Source of the DNA: Halorhabdus tiamatea SARL4B
GTDB taxonomy: Archaea; Halobacteriota; Halobacteria; Halobacteriales; Haloarculaceae
Reading direction: 5' to 3'
DNA: 64,000 nt
Assembly (NCBI RefSeq): GCF_000470655.1
Contig: NC_021921.1
Location: 2,356,001 to 2,420,000 of the forward strand
A program made the translations under genes and the position numbers. The notes under the pieces were generated by a model. The model searched no databases and had not been told where the DNA came from. It worked only from the letters and a program-made list of their open reading frames with translations. Shown here in pieces: positions 37,756 through 46,855 of this stretch (position 1 is its first letter; each line of letters opens with the position of its first letter).

Positions 37756-39495
37756 ATGGACTCAGGCGAGGTTCGATCTCGCGCTGGCGATCTGCCACCG
37801 GAGCCCGGCGTCTATCAGTTTCTCGACGACACGGGCGAAGACGCGACCGTGCTGTACGTCGGCAAAGCCGTCGATCTACCCGATCGCGTTCGATCCTACG
37901 CTGATCCGCGCGGCGATCGAATCCGGCGGATGGTCGAGCGTGCCGTCGACGTCGAGGTGGTCGTCACCGATACCGAGACCCAGGCGCTCCTTCTGGAGGC
38001 CAACCTCATCAAGCGCCACCAGCCGCGCTACAACGTCCGGCTGCGCGACGACAAGTCCTATCCGCTCGTCCAGCTTACCGACCATCTCGCGCCACGGATC
38101 GAGGTCACGCGCGATCCCGACGAGGGCGCGGACGTCTTCGGCCCCTTTACCGAGATGGGACACGTCGAGACGGTGATCAAGGCGATCCGGGAGACGTTCG
38201 GCCTCCGTGGGTGTTCGGACCACAAGTACGCGAACCGCGACCGACCGTGTCTGGATTACGACATCGGTCTGTGTTCGGCCCCGTGTACCGGCGAAATTGA
38301 CCCGGACGCCTACCGCGATGACGTCGAAGCTGTCCGTCGGTTTTTCCGCGGTGAGACGGGCGTGCTCGCAGAGCCGATCCGAGCAGAGATGGATCAGGCT
38401 GCCGAGTCGGCGGCCTTCGAGCGGGCGGCGAACCTCCGGGACCGACTCGATGTCGTCGAGTCTTTCCATGCGGGCGGTGGCGGGGCCGTCGAGTCGACCG
38501 ACCTCCGGACGACCGACGTGCTGGCGGTCGCCCGGGCGGACGAGGCGGCGACAGTTGCCCGACTCCACAGCGACGAGGGGTCGCTGGTCGATCGAGAGCG
38601 CCACACAGTCGAGACGCCCGACGGCACGCGAGCCGGCGACGTACTCGCCGCGTTCGTCCCGCAGTACTACGCCGAGCGAGCGCTCCCCGACCGACTGCTA
38701 CTCTCGGATCGATTGACTGACGACGACGTCGAGTCCTGGCTGGCCGAGGCCGGCGTCGACGTGGTCGTCCCCGGTGCGGGACGAGAGGCGACGCTCGTCG
38801 ATCTTGCGCTGAAGAACGCCAGACGAAAGACAAGACCTGACGACGGCGTGGCCGCGCTCGCTGACGCGCTCGGTCTCGATGCTGCCGATCGCATCGAGGG
38901 CTTCGACGTGAGCCACACCGGCGGTGGGGGTGTCGTCGGAAGCGACGTCTGTTTCGTCGACGGCTCCCCGGCGAAACCGGACTATCGCCGCAAGAAGCTC
39001 CCCGAGGGTAACGACGACTACGCAGCCATGCGGTCGCTGCTCGGCTGGCGGGCCGAGCGGGCGGTGGCGGGGCGTGACGACCGGCCCGCTCCGGACCTCC
39101 TGCTCATCGACGGTGGCGAGGGACAGCTCTCGGCTGCCCGCGAGGCACTCGACGCCGCAGGGTGGGACGTGCCCGCAGTCGGGCTGGCGAAAGCCGAGGA
39201 GCGCGTGATCACGCCAGAGCGAACCTACGACTGGGACGGGGACGCACCGCAGTTGCGCCTCCTGCAACGCGTCCGCGACGAGGCCCATCGGTTTGCGGTT
39301 CAGTACCACGAGACTCTTCGGGACGACGTCTCGACGGCACTCGACGACGTGCCGGGGGTCGGTCCCGAACTACGTCAGCGGCTCCTGGGCCGGTTTGGCA
39401 GTGTTGCGGGCGTCCGCGACGCTTCAGTGGCGGAATTACGGGACGTCCCCGGCGTCGGAGAAGCGACGGCGAAAACGATTCGACGGCAGCTCTAG
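37756..39495 (+). CDS. uvrC: Excinuclease ABC subunit C
   Basis: 579 residues. In order: a GIY-YIG nuclease domain (PGVYQFLDD ... [17 protein letters not shown]), a Cys motif ([13 protein letters not shown]), a UVR motif ([20 protein letters not shown]), the RNase H-like C-terminal nuclease ([27 protein letters not shown]) and two helix-hairpin-helix repeats at the end. It makes both incisions in nucleotide excision repair with UvrA and UvrB. The start was set at ATG 37756; the open frame to 37543 lies in the upstream gene. Confidence 0.95.
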   Translation: MDSGEVRSRAGDLPPEPGVYQFLDDTGEDATVLYVGKAVDLPDRVRSYADPRGDRIRRMVERAVDVEVVVTDTETQALLLEANLIKRHQPRYNVRLRDDKSYPLVQLTDHLAPRIEVTRDPDEGADVFGPFTEMGHVETVIKAIRETFGLRGCSDHKYANRDRPCLDYDIGLCSAPCTGEIDPDAYRDDVEAVRRFFRGETGVLAEPIRAEMDQAAESAAFERAANLRDRLDVVESFHAGGGGAVESTDLRTTDVLAVARADEAATVARLHSDEGSLVDRERHTVETPDGTRAGDVLAAFVPQYYAERALPDRLLLSDRLTDDDVESWLAEAGVDVVVPGAGREATLVDLALKNARRKTRPDDGVAALADALGLDAADRIEGFDVSHTGGGGVVGSDVCFVDGSPAKPDYRRKKLPEGNDDYAAMRSLLGWRAERAVAGRDDRPAPDLLLIDGGEGQLSAAREALDAAGWDVPAVGLAKAEERVITPERTYDWDGDAPQLRLLQRVRDEAHRFAVQYHETLRDDVSTALDDVPGVGPELRQRLLGRFGSVAGVRDASVAELRDVPGVGEATAKTIRRQL

Positions 39496-39765
39496 TCGCC
39501 GTTCGCGGCCGCTCTGGCGACCGAACCGACGTCCGTACCGACGCCCAGCCACGCCGAAGCCGGGCGGCCGAGCGGAATGTGAACCCCGGCGTTGTTGGCG
39601 AGACTGTGGGCCAGTATGTACAGCCCCAGACGAACAGCCAGCGGAAGCGCACGCCGGCGGACGATCCCGCGAACGCGAAGAGATTTCCCGTTCGAATTCG
39701 TCGGGGATCGCGGTACGGTTTCCCGTCTCCAGTGGGTCTTTATCCGCGGAGAACGAACTACTGGT

Positions 39766-40179
39766 ATGAGTGATTCACTGAACGACAGTGTGCCGGCATC
39801 TGACGAGGAGTGGCGCGAGGTTCTGACCGAGGAGGAGTACCACATTCTCCGCGAGCGCGGGACCGAACCCAAGTTCAGCGGCGAGTACCTCGACGTCGAC
39901 GACGACGGCGTCTTCCGGTGTACCGGCTGTGGCGCGGCGCTGTTCGACACAGACTCGCAGTTCGAGTCCGGCCACGGTTGGCCGAGTTTCACCGAGGTCG
40001 TAGAGGACGGCAACGTCGAGACGGAACTCGACACGCGCCACGGGCGCGAGCGGACTGAAGTGCTGTGTGCCGAGTGTGGCGGCCACCTCGGGCACGTCTT
40101 CGACGACGGGCCCGAACCGACGGGCAAGCGCTACTGTATCAACTCCGCGGCACTCGACTTCGAGTCCGACCGCGAGTGA
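39766..40179 (+). CDS. msrB: Peptide methionine-R-sulfoxide reductase
   Basis: 137 residues. Two CxxC zinc pairs (CTGCG and CAECG), the SGHGWPSF motif and the RYCINSAAL end with the catalytic Cys are all present. The enzyme repairs R-methionine sulfoxide in proteins. The ATG at 39766 begins the conserved region; the open frame to 39592 looks non-coding. The 270-base gap before it contains no gene I can support. Confidence 0.95.
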   Translation: MSDSLNDSVPASDEEWREVLTEEEYHILRERGTEPKFSGEYLDVDDDGVFRCTGCGAALFDTDSQFESGHGWPSFTEVVEDGNVETELDTRHGRERTEVLCAECGGHLGHVFDDGPEPTGKRYCINSAALDFESDRE

Positions 40180-40200
40180 GTCTACCCGGCCGGAGGTTTT

Positions 40201-41004
40201 TTGCACGTCTTCGAAGTCAATGCGAGTGTGTCACGAGACGATAACGCGGCGGAGACGAACGCGAGTACGTCACGAGACGATAACGCGGCAGAGACGAACG
40301 CGAGTACGTCACGAGACGATAATGCGGCGGAGACGAACGCGAGTACGCCACGAGACGATAATGCGGCGGAGACGAACGCGAGTACGCCACGAGACGATAC
40401 CGTGGCGGAGACGGACGGACTGCTCGCCGAGGACTGGCTGGCTGATCTCCGGGACGTTCCGTGGATCCCCGGCGTCGTTGCGGGCGGGGTGGCGTGGCTG
40501 TTCGGCTACCTTCTCATGGCCGCGCTATTCTTCGTCGGCCCGGCTACGCTGAGCGCCGGGTCGACTGTCGAACGGCTCCGCGGCATCGGGGTGATCTTCT
40601 ACAACGCACAGTTCGTCAACGGCGCTGAGACCCTCTCCGGAGGGGGTGTCCAAGAGACTGTCCGGTTCAATCTCATCCTGGAACAGACCGTCACTTCGGT
40701 CCCCACGCCGGTGTATTTCGCCATCCCTGTCGTCGCAATTCTCGCCGTCGGGACGGCGGTCGGGTACCTGGCACTCAAGGCCGACGCCGAGTACGTCACG
40801 GTCTCACTCCTCGGCGTCGTGATGGCGGCCGGCTATCTCTTGTTCGCCGTTGCTGGGACTTTTCTCATGGAACTACCCGTCAGGTGGACCCTGGGGACGC
40901 TCGTCCTGGAACCGGATCTGCTGGAAGCAGCCGCGTTCGGGTTCGCCTATCCCTTCGTCGTCGGGTCTGTGGGTGCGCTACTCGGCTACGCTCTTCAGCA
41001 GTGA
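40201..41004 (+). CDS. Membrane protein with tandem 13-residue N-terminal repeats
   Basis: Up to 267 residues. The N-terminal 70 are five copies of a 13-residue unit (NAST-RDDNAAET), each with an Asn-Ala-Ser glycosylation sequon. The remaining 200 residues form four or five membrane helices, similar to haloarchaeal DUF7978 proteins as I recall them. The frame starts at a TTG (40201); the GTG at 40228, which opens the first unit as (M)SRDDNAAET, is an attractive alternative. Repeat expansion seems to have copied the original start region. Function unknown. Confidence 0.65.
   Translation: MHVFEVNASVSRDDNAAETNASTSRDDNAAETNASTSRDDNAAETNASTPRDDNAAETNASTPRDDTVAETDGLLAEDWLADLRDVPWIPGVVAGGVAWLFGYLLMAALFFVGPATLSAGSTVERLRGIGVIFYNAQFVNGAETLSGGGVQETVRFNLILEQTVTSVPTPVYFAIPVVAILAVGTAVGYLALKADAEYVTVSLLGVVMAAGYLLFAVAGTFLMELPVRWTLGTLVLEPDLLEAAAFGFAYPFVVGSVGALLGYALQQ
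40219..40413 (+). repeat. Five tandem 39-bp repeats inside a coding region
   Basis: Five contiguous units of 39 bases beginning AAYGCGAGT and ending GAGACG, differing at a few positions (GTG/ACG, TCA/CCA, AAC/AAT). The length is a multiple of three, so copy-number changes keep the frame. Confidence 0.9.
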
Positions 41005-41023
41005 GTCCCACCGCGATTGGCCA

Positions 41024-41728
41024 TCACGAGAACGGGAGCGGCCCGGTCACGATCGCGTCGCGACGTCCGTCCAACAACCTGAAAACCTCGTCTCTACGCT
41101 GTTCCAGCCAGTGTAGCAGGCGCTCTGCCCACTGGAGTTTCTGCCGCTTCTCCGCGCCCAGCGAGTCGTCTTCGAAGTCCCAACCCGGGAAGACGAGCTC
41201 CCCAGCACCCAGATGGTCAGCCAGGAACGCCGCCCGGTCCCCGTCCGTGAATCCGCCGTAGTTCGCGACTGGCCCGCTCGGGGCGGCCTGTGTCGTCGGG
41301 ACGACACTCGCCAGGTCGAACGTCGGGACGTACTGCCGGAGTGTGTCTACGTTGTCGCCGTGGGCGTGGACGGCCACGGGGATGCCCTCGTTCGTAAGTT
41401 TCCGCACCGTTTCGGCGTGTTTGTCTAGGTCGGTCACCACGAAATCGAGGTCGAAACCGACGTCTCTGAGTCGGCCGGCGGCCGTCGAGGCGGCGACGAT
41501 CGCGTCGGCGTCGCGAACCAGTTCGGCGTCGTCCAGCAACGACGGCCCGGCCCCCGCGATGGCGACGGTCTCGCCCGCGAACGCACCGGAGTCCGGTGCG
41601 TATGGCTCGACCGCTCGCCGCTCGTACACCGACGCCAGCCAGTCCCGCGCCCGCTCGTCGCCCGCCCGGTCGTAGCCGAAGTCCGCGAGGATGGCCTCGT
41701 AGACCGGCTCCCAGGTGGCAAAGTCCAT
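41024..41728 (-). CDS. mptE: 6-hydroxymethylpterin diphosphokinase MptE-like (DUF115)
   Basis: 234 residues. The nucleotide-binding motif VAIAGAGPSLLDDAELV, the segment VVTDLDKHAETV and the block VHAHGDNVDTLRQY are typical of archaeal DUF115/MptE proteins, which pyrophosphorylate 6-hydroxymethyl-7,8-dihydropterin. Its ATG overlaps the stop of folP, which uses the product, so the two form a folate operon. The longer frame to 42106 is a shadow of folP. Confidence 0.85.
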   Translation of the reverse strand: MDFATWEPVYEAILADFGYDRAGDERARDWLASVYERRAVEPYAPDSGAFAGETVAIAGAGPSLLDDAELVRDADAIVAASTAAGRLRDVGFDLDFVVTDLDKHAETVRKLTNEGIPVAVHAHGDNVDTLRQYVPTFDLASVVPTTQAAPSGPVANYGGFTDGDRAAFLADHLGAGELVFPGWDFEDDSLGAEKRQKLQWAERLLHWLEQRRDEVFRLLDGRRDAIVTGPLPFS

Positions 41729-42603
41729 CACTCGAACGCCTCGGGACCGACGCCCAACTCGTGGCCGATTATCGCCGCGTCTCGCGTCTCCGCCACGTCG
41801 TGGGTCCGGATCACGTGCGCCCCGAGTTCGACAGCCAGCGCGGTCGCGGCGAGGCTGACTGGCAGTGCTTCCTCGGTCGATCGTCCGACGAATTCCCGGA
41901 GGAAGTTCTTGCGGTTGATCGAAACCAGCATCGGCCGGTCGAGCTCGCGGAACTCTCCCAGCCGCCGGAACGTCTCGCGGTCGTCTTCGAGGGTCTGGGC
42001 CTCGCTCCACCCGCCAAAGGCCGGGTCGACGATCGTCTTCTCGGTGAACCCGCCCTGTTTGAGCGCCTCGTAGACCTGATCGACGTAGTTGGCATCGGCC
42101 GCCCACTCGGGATCGCAGCGTTCGGTCCAGTCCGTCTCGCCGACGGCTCCCGGCCGTTCGAGGTCCGGTGGGCTGGCCATCTTCACGACGGCGGCATCGT
42201 GGGATTCACAGACGGCGGGCATCTCCGGGTCGGCGAAGCCACAGACGTCGTTGACCATGTCGAAGCCACGCGAGAGGGCCTCGTCGGCGACCTCGCTGTA
42301 GCGGGTTTCGATCGAGAAGACGGCGTCACCGTCGACGGCGTCGATGGTCTCGATCGCGGTGTCGAGGCGCTCGCGTTCCTCCTCAGCCGAGAGCACCTCC
42401 AGGCGTTTGTTGGCCGATTCGAGGCCGACGTCGATGATGTCCGCGCCGGCGTCGATCATGTCCTCGACGTAGGCGGCCGCCTCCTCCGGGTCGGCGAAGA
42501 CGCTGGGGTCGTACGGCGACTCCTGGCTGATGTTGAGCACGCCCATGATCCGGGGTGGGTGGTCGTCGCCGATCCCGAGCCCTGCGGCGTCCACGTTGTG
42601 CAT
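41728..42603 (-). CDS. folP: Dihydropteroate synthase
   Basis: 291 residues from ATG 42603. FolP motifs in order: RIMGVLNISQESPYDPSVF (pterin loop), AGADIIDVGLESAN, NDVCGFADPE, DPAFGG and the C-terminal VIRTHDVAE. The second motif has Leu-Glu where many enzymes have Gly-Glu, and the N-terminal loop reads NISQES, not NVTPDS, as in some archaeal forms; a related archaeal function cannot be excluded. The frame is open to 42708, but the extra 35 residues look non-coding. Confidence 0.88.
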   Translation of the reverse strand: MHNVDAAGLGIGDDHPPRIMGVLNISQESPYDPSVFADPEEAAAYVEDMIDAGADIIDVGLESANKRLEVLSAEEERERLDTAIETIDAVDGDAVFSIETRYSEVADEALSRGFDMVNDVCGFADPEMPAVCESHDAAVVKMASPPDLERPGAVGETDWTERCDPEWAADANYVDQVYEALKQGGFTEKTIVDPAFGGWSEAQTLEDDRETFRRLGEFRELDRPMLVSINRKNFLREFVGRSTEEALPVSLAATALAVELGAHVIRTHDVAETRDAAIIGHELGVGPEAFE

Positions 42604-42778
42604 AGTGGGAGCGACGACCGGGACGGCCAAAAACGGTTGGTCCCCGGCGAAGGCGTTTGATCGAACAGTGTTGTTGGGGCCCGGGATAGAAATCTCTGAA
42701 AAATTCAAGTAACTCTATCAATATGAGAATGGATTATGGCCAAAAATCATTTTAACTCAGTATGCAATTTCGGAAAGT

Positions 42779-43825
42779 ATGTCTGCAAGTGGTGGGCAGC
42801 GGCTGTCTACAAACGTCTGTTCCACCATCAATTATCTCGTCTCAGCCTGTAACGACACGCGAGCGAAGGTCGCGATCCTGTTGACCGACGGCCAGGGCTC
42901 GGGCGGCCGGGCTCAGGCGCGGACGGCCGCCGACCGGAATATCACGATCCACACGATCGGCTTCGGCGGTGCCGACGGGAACAAACTCTCGGATATCGCG
43001 ACGATCACCAACGGGACGTACAATTACGTTGAGGACGCCTCGGAGTTGCCGAACGTCTTCTCACGGGTCACCGAAGAAGTGGAACCCGAAGATAGTGATG
43101 GTGACGGACTGCCGGACGTCCTCGAAGAAAACGGGTTGCCGATCGGTCACACTGGCTCGGACCTTCGACAGCTTCCGACCAATGCAACCGACAAGCACAC
43201 TGACGGCGACGAGCTCACGGACGGCGAAGAGGCCGAAGAGTATCGAGAGTACCCGATCGACTTCGTCGTCAACGACCTCGAGCACGAGTACATCGTCTCG
43301 TACTTCGAACTTGACGAGCCTCACGACCTGTATCTCATGGCTGGTGGCTCACCGAGGGATTTCCTCCCGAACTCGGATGCAACAGGTGTGAATATCCAGG
43401 CCATCCTCAGAACGCACGACGAAGTGCCAGGCTGGGCACGTACCATCGCCAGCGAAATCACTGACGATGCACTCATGGTCTTCACGGAGAACATCAACGC
43501 AGGTGCGTTCGCAGACCCGAGCGATTACAACCAGACCCCATACACGAGCGAGTTACAGCTAGTCTCGGCTGGGGTGGGACTGCACGAGCTTGGACACTCC
43601 TTCCACATCGGCGAAGCTGATGACACCGTGCCGCTTCCCGGTGGTGAAGTGTATACTGCCGATGAAAATGATGGCACATTGGAAAGAGTGAAGATAAACG
43701 GGGATGAACGGCTCGCATGGAGTCTGATGCGATCTGGGTGGAGGCCTAGAATGCTATTCCAATCCAACTCCGCCGCGTATCATGTTTTCAGCCTCGAAGA
43801 ACTGTCGACCATCCAGCGACCATGA
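42779..43825 (+). CDS. Cassette 1 zincin: VWA remnant, Ca-binding repeat and metalloprotease domain
   Basis: 348 residues. Residues 1-95 are the second half of a von Willebrand A domain (AILLTDGQGSGG, ITIHTIGFG); the first strand with the DxSxS metal site is missing, and the frame has no start before 42779, so the gene is 5'-truncated. A DSDGDGLPD and a THTDGDELTD Ca-binding repeat follow (about 103-150). The protease motif HELGHSFHIGEADD (269-282) and a Met-turn-like WSLMRSGW (about 314-321) indicate a metzincin-like fold. No signal peptide remains. The stop overlaps the lipoprotein ATG (ATGA). The substrate is unknown. Confidence 0.7.
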   Translation: MSASGGQRLSTNVCSTINYLVSACNDTRAKVAILLTDGQGSGGRAQARTAADRNITIHTIGFGGADGNKLSDIATITNGTYNYVEDASELPNVFSRVTEEVEPEDSDGDGLPDVLEENGLPIGHTGSDLRQLPTNATDKHTDGDELTDGEEAEEYREYPIDFVVNDLEHEYIVSYFELDEPHDLYLMAGGSPRDFLPNSDATGVNIQAILRTHDEVPGWARTIASEITDDALMVFTENINAGAFADPSDYNQTPYTSELQLVSAGVGLHELGHSFHIGEADDTVPLPGGEVYTADENDGTLERVKINGDERLAWSLMRSGWRPRMLFQSNSAAYHVFSLEELSTIQRP

Positions 43826-44298
43826 CAATGAAAAACCAACTGCATCTACTGCTGGCCATTGGTCTGATCTTGTTCTCCGGGTGTACATGGTACACGTCGG
43901 GTCCTTCCCAAGAGGCATCGATCGAATTTTCCGGATCGATCAATGCCTCCGAAGGTGGATTTGTGATGGATGGGGAGTTGGTCAACTATGGTCAAGAATC
44001 TCATCAATTCAGAAATGTCACGGTATACCTATATGATGAAAATAAAACCCTCGTCTCAGCAACTCCTCTTGGTGCCCTCCAAGACGACCCACTTTCTACC
44101 ACAGTGCAATCCGATCGTCTACCAAAGTATGTTATCATATACTCAGAAGAATTCTGGGACGTTGACGAATTCCAGGTTTATTACTTCGTTCAAACAAATC
44201 GAAGCGACACGAGCTATCGTGAACACGTAGCTGGCTCGATAGAAGACCTGCCTGTCATACCCGGAACTGAAATGAATACGACAACAGGACGTTCATAG
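43822..44298 (+). CDS. Cassette 1 lipoprotein
   Basis: 158 residues. It has a signal peptide (MTMKNQLHLLLAIGLILFSGC) with an FSGC lipobox, so it is probably lipid-anchored outside the cell membrane. The mature part is all-beta by eye, with a shared pattern found also in the two later lipoproteins: FxGxI near the start, an NxxV core, and P-x-Y-V-I-x-Y-S-x-x-F-W (PKYVIIYSEEFW). Translationally coupled to the protease upstream. I do not recognise a named family. An inhibitor or immunity role for the protease is a guess from pairing. Confidence 0.7.
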   Translation: MTMKNQLHLLLAIGLILFSGCTWYTSGPSQEASIEFSGSINASEGGFVMDGELVNYGQESHQFRNVTVYLYDENKTLVSATPLGALQDDPLSTTVQSDRLPKYVIIYSEEFWDVDEFQVYYFVQTNRSDTSYREHVAGSIEDLPVIPGTEMNTTTGRS

Positions 44299-44299
44299 A

Positions 44300-44563
44300 A
44301 TGAGACTGGAAGCGACCGAAATCCACGCACTCGGCCATTCGTGCGGCATCGGCGAAGCCGAAGACACCGGGGCGCTACCCGGTGGCGAAGTGTATAGTGG
44401 AGATAACGACGACGAAACACCAGAGAATCTATACACGCTGTCAGCTGATGATTGGAGTATTATGCGTTCTGGTTGGGAAGACGACCTCCTCTTCACCCAC
44501 AATGGGACTAAATTTCACGTCTGCAGTATTGAAGAACTCACAACGGCCTCGGAGCCCAGATAA
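44300..44563 (+). pseudogene. Cassette 2 zincin remnant: orphan C-terminal module with altered active site
   Basis: 87 residues that match only the last third of the zincins in cassettes 1 and 3. The active site reads IHALGHSCGIGEAED: the catalytic Glu of HExxH is Ala and the distal Asp is Glu, so it should not be proteolytic. The following GALPGGEVYSG, WSIMRSGW and SIEELTT segments align well with cassette 1 (LPGGEVYTA, WSLMRSGW, SLEELST). It has a usable ATG two bases after the upstream lipoprotein stop, so a short protein may still be made. Confidence 0.65.
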
Positions 44564-44568
44564 GAACT

Positions 44569-45006
44569 ATGGCGTCTACTCGAAAGATCGTCCTCCTCGT
44601 CTGTGCGGCGCTACTAGTCTTTGGAGCAGGCTGTGAGCAACTTGATCACACACCAGACCCGAGCGTCAAATTCGATGGCAACATCACCGCGTCAGAAGGA
44701 AGCTTCGAGATAGAGGGCCACTTCTACCGATCTGTCGGAAACGAGTATGTTTACGAGAACGTGATGGTGCACTTGCTGGACGAGCGTGAGGAACGGATCG
44801 AGTCAGTCCATCTCGGGACGCTCGATGAGCGACTCCCTGTCTCGGTCTCGTCTTCGAGCATTCCAGCGTATGTCATCGTCTATTCGCCCGACTTTTGGCA
44901 GCAAAACAACTTCGCCGTGGAATACTTCGAATACAAGGACTGGAAAGGGGTGTCCTACGATCTGCAGTGGGCCAGTAACCGATCGGAGCTCCCGGCCCAA
45001 CCGTGA
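44569..45006 (+). CDS. Cassette 2 lipoprotein
   Basis: 145 residues with a signal peptide (MASTRKIVLLVCAALLVFGAGC) and GAGC lipobox. The mature part shares with cassette 1 the pattern VKFDGNITASEGSF (cassette 1: IEFSGSINASEGGF) and PAYVIVYSPDFW. It starts five bases after the orphan protease module and its stop overlaps the GTG of the next protease frame (GTGA), so the whole array reads as one operon. GC content is higher than in cassette 3. Family unknown. Confidence 0.7.
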   Translation: MASTRKIVLLVCAALLVFGAGCEQLDHTPDPSVKFDGNITASEGSFEIEGHFYRSVGNEYVYENVMVHLLDEREERIESVHLGTLDERLPVSVSSSSIPAYVIVYSPDFWQQNNFAVEYFEYKDWKGVSYDLQWASNRSELPAQP

Positions 45007-45432
45007 TACTGGCCATCATATCCCGATCCAGCCAATCAGATCCAAATCCGATGTCGTTCTATCAGAAGTTCTTAATCCGTACCCCATTGACGGGGGCGCT
45101 TGAGTTCGCTCGCTGCCTTCTCGAGAGCGAAGTGTATAGCGGAAATCTTGATGATGGCGACCTGACGGATTACGAGGAGAAGAAATTCACGCATACGGAT
45201 CCGAGTGATCCTGTGACGTATGGGATTACTGCAGAGCAAGCCGACATGATCGACGTGATCGAGGCGGATAGAGGGGTTTCGAGATTCCGCTTCGGCGCGG
45301 AAGCCCCTGGCATTCCAGAGCGGTTGGCGACAGAAGGAATCAGGGTCGGGCCGAACGGGTTGAACGATGCGACGAGTGACTTTGATTTCGTCACTGACGA
45401 CTCTCTCGATTGGAACTACGCCTCACGTAATC

Positions 45433-45461
45433 GCGAACTATTCATGCGTCTTTAGCTAAGC
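45433..45461. repeat. Left target duplication and terminal inverted repeat of the ISH8-like element
   Basis: GCGAACTATT (45433-45442) is the 10-bp target duplication, followed by the 19-bp inverted repeat CATGCGTCTTTAGCTAAGC (45443-45461). Confidence 0.95.
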
Positions 45462-46845
45462 GAAGAACCGCCTGACAGCAGCGGCTTATCGAGGTACCTT
45501 TGCAGGAGGATTGAGGAGGTTGCGAGTGTGCACAACGCTCCCTCCTCAGATCAGATTGAACGTCGGCTCACTACCCTCTTTCCCTCTGCTGCGCTGGAAG
45601 ATCACGCCGAGGCTGTCGGCGTGATCGAACGAGACGGAAAGCTCCAGATCCCGCCGCTCGTGTGGTCGTTTGCGTTCGGCTTCGCCACTGGCGAGAGCCG
45701 AACGCTCGCAGCCTTCCGTCGGAGCTACAACTCCACAGCTGACAAACCGCTGTCTCCCGGTGGGTACTACCAGCGATTGACGCCGACGTTGGCAGAGTAT
45801 CTCCACGACCTCGTCGAGTACGGCCTCGACGAGGTCGCTGTCCCCCACACTGTGACCGACCAGTTCGACCGATTCAGAGACGTGATGATTGCTGATGGGA
45901 CGGTGTTGCGCCTGCACCAGTTCCTCTCCGATGAGTTCGAAGGACGCAACGAGGAGCAGGCTGGAGCACGGCTCCACCTGCTCCACAACCCGAGCGATCA
46001 GATGCTGGAACGATTCAGCATCACCGACGAGAAAGCCCACGACAGCACGGAGTTCAACACCGGCTCGTGGCTCGAACAGCGGCTGGTACTGTTCGATCAG
46101 GCGTATTTCAAATACCGGCGGTTCGCGTTGATCGACGAGAACGATGGCTACTTTGTGAGTCGGCTGAAACCCGACGCAAATCCGGTTGTAACGGACGAGT
46201 TACGGGAATGGCGTGGCGACGCCATTCCCTTGGAAGGAGAGAAGATCCACGATGTCGTTGAGGATCTCTACCGGAAATACATCGATGTGGAAGTCGAGGC
46301 TGAGTTCAAGCGCGGGCCGTACAACGGAACACGGTCGCTGGACTCCAAGCGGTTCCGCGTCGTCGGCGTCCGCGACGAGGACGCCGACGACTACCATCTG
46401 TACATCACGAATCTGCCGCGTGAGGAGTTTCTCCCGGAAGATTTAGCGACGATCTATCGGTGTCGGTGGGCTGTCGAGCGGTTGTTTCGGGAGCTCAAGA
46501 CGCAATACGGACTGGATGAGTTCGACACAACGAAAGAGCACGTTGTGGAGATTCTGGTGTATGCGGCGTTGTTGTCGCTGTTAGTGAGTCGTGAGTTGCT
46601 GTCGCTGGTGACAGAGTGCGCCGATGATGAAGCTGTCTTCCCTCCAGGGCGTTGGGCGGCGACCTTCCGGTCGCACGCCCAACTCATTCTCAACGATTTG
46701 GGTGAATTCCTCGGCTACTCGCCACCTCCGCTGTTGGAACGGCTGATCGAAGATGCACAGAAAATCCATAGCCAACGACCGATACTACAGGAGACGCTCG
46801 CTACCGCTACACAACCGAGGACTGAGGCTTAGCTAAAGACGCATG
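45443..46845 (+). mobile_element. ISH8-like insertion sequence (IS4 family), complete
   Basis: 1403 bases with perfect 19-bp terminal inverted repeats (45443-45461 and 46827-46845) and perfect 10-bp target duplications on both sides. One transposase gene fills it. Size, repeat length and target duplication match the haloarchaeal ISH8 group of the IS4 family. The perfect duplication and intact gene point to recent insertion. It splits the cassette 3 protease gene. Confidence 0.95.
45528..46832 (+). CDS. IS4-family (ISH8 group) DDE transposase
   Basis: 434 residues from a GTG start. The first catalytic Asp lies in VMIADGTVLRLH, the second in FALIDENDGYFVSRLK, and the Glu in the YREK signature YRCRWAVERLFRELK (Y-2-R-3-E-6-K). 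All are intact. It cuts and pastes the element using the 19-bp ends. The stop codon lies inside the right inverted repeat. Confidence 0.95.
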   Translation: MHNAPSSDQIERRLTTLFPSAALEDHAEAVGVIERDGKLQIPPLVWSFAFGFATGESRTLAAFRRSYNSTADKPLSPGGYYQRLTPTLAEYLHDLVEYGLDEVAVPHTVTDQFDRFRDVMIADGTVLRLHQFLSDEFEGRNEEQAGARLHLLHNPSDQMLERFSITDEKAHDSTEFNTGSWLEQRLVLFDQAYFKYRRFALIDENDGYFVSRLKPDANPVVTDELREWRGDAIPLEGEKIHDVVEDLYRKYIDVEVEAEFKRGPYNGTRSLDSKRFRVVGVRDEDADDYHLYITNLPREEFLPEDLATIYRCRWAVERLFRELKTQYGLDEFDTTKEHVVEILVYAALLSLLVSRELLSLVTECADDEAVFPPGRWAATFRSHAQLILNDLGEFLGYSPPPLLERLIEDAQKIHSQRPILQETLATATQPRTEA

Positions 46846-46855
46846 GCGAACTATT
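46827..46855. repeat. Right terminal inverted repeat and target duplication of the ISH8-like element
   Basis: The inverted repeat GCTTAGCTAAAGACGCATG (46827-46845) is followed by the second GCGAACTATT (46846-46855). Confidence 0.95.

Noticed and set aside
39492-39660. Minus-strand frame after uvrC with membrane-like sequence (LGLYILAHSLANNAGVHIP)
   Set aside because: The composition looks protein-like, but no ATG, GTG or TTG start lies at a sensible place, and the frame simply continues antisense through msrB.
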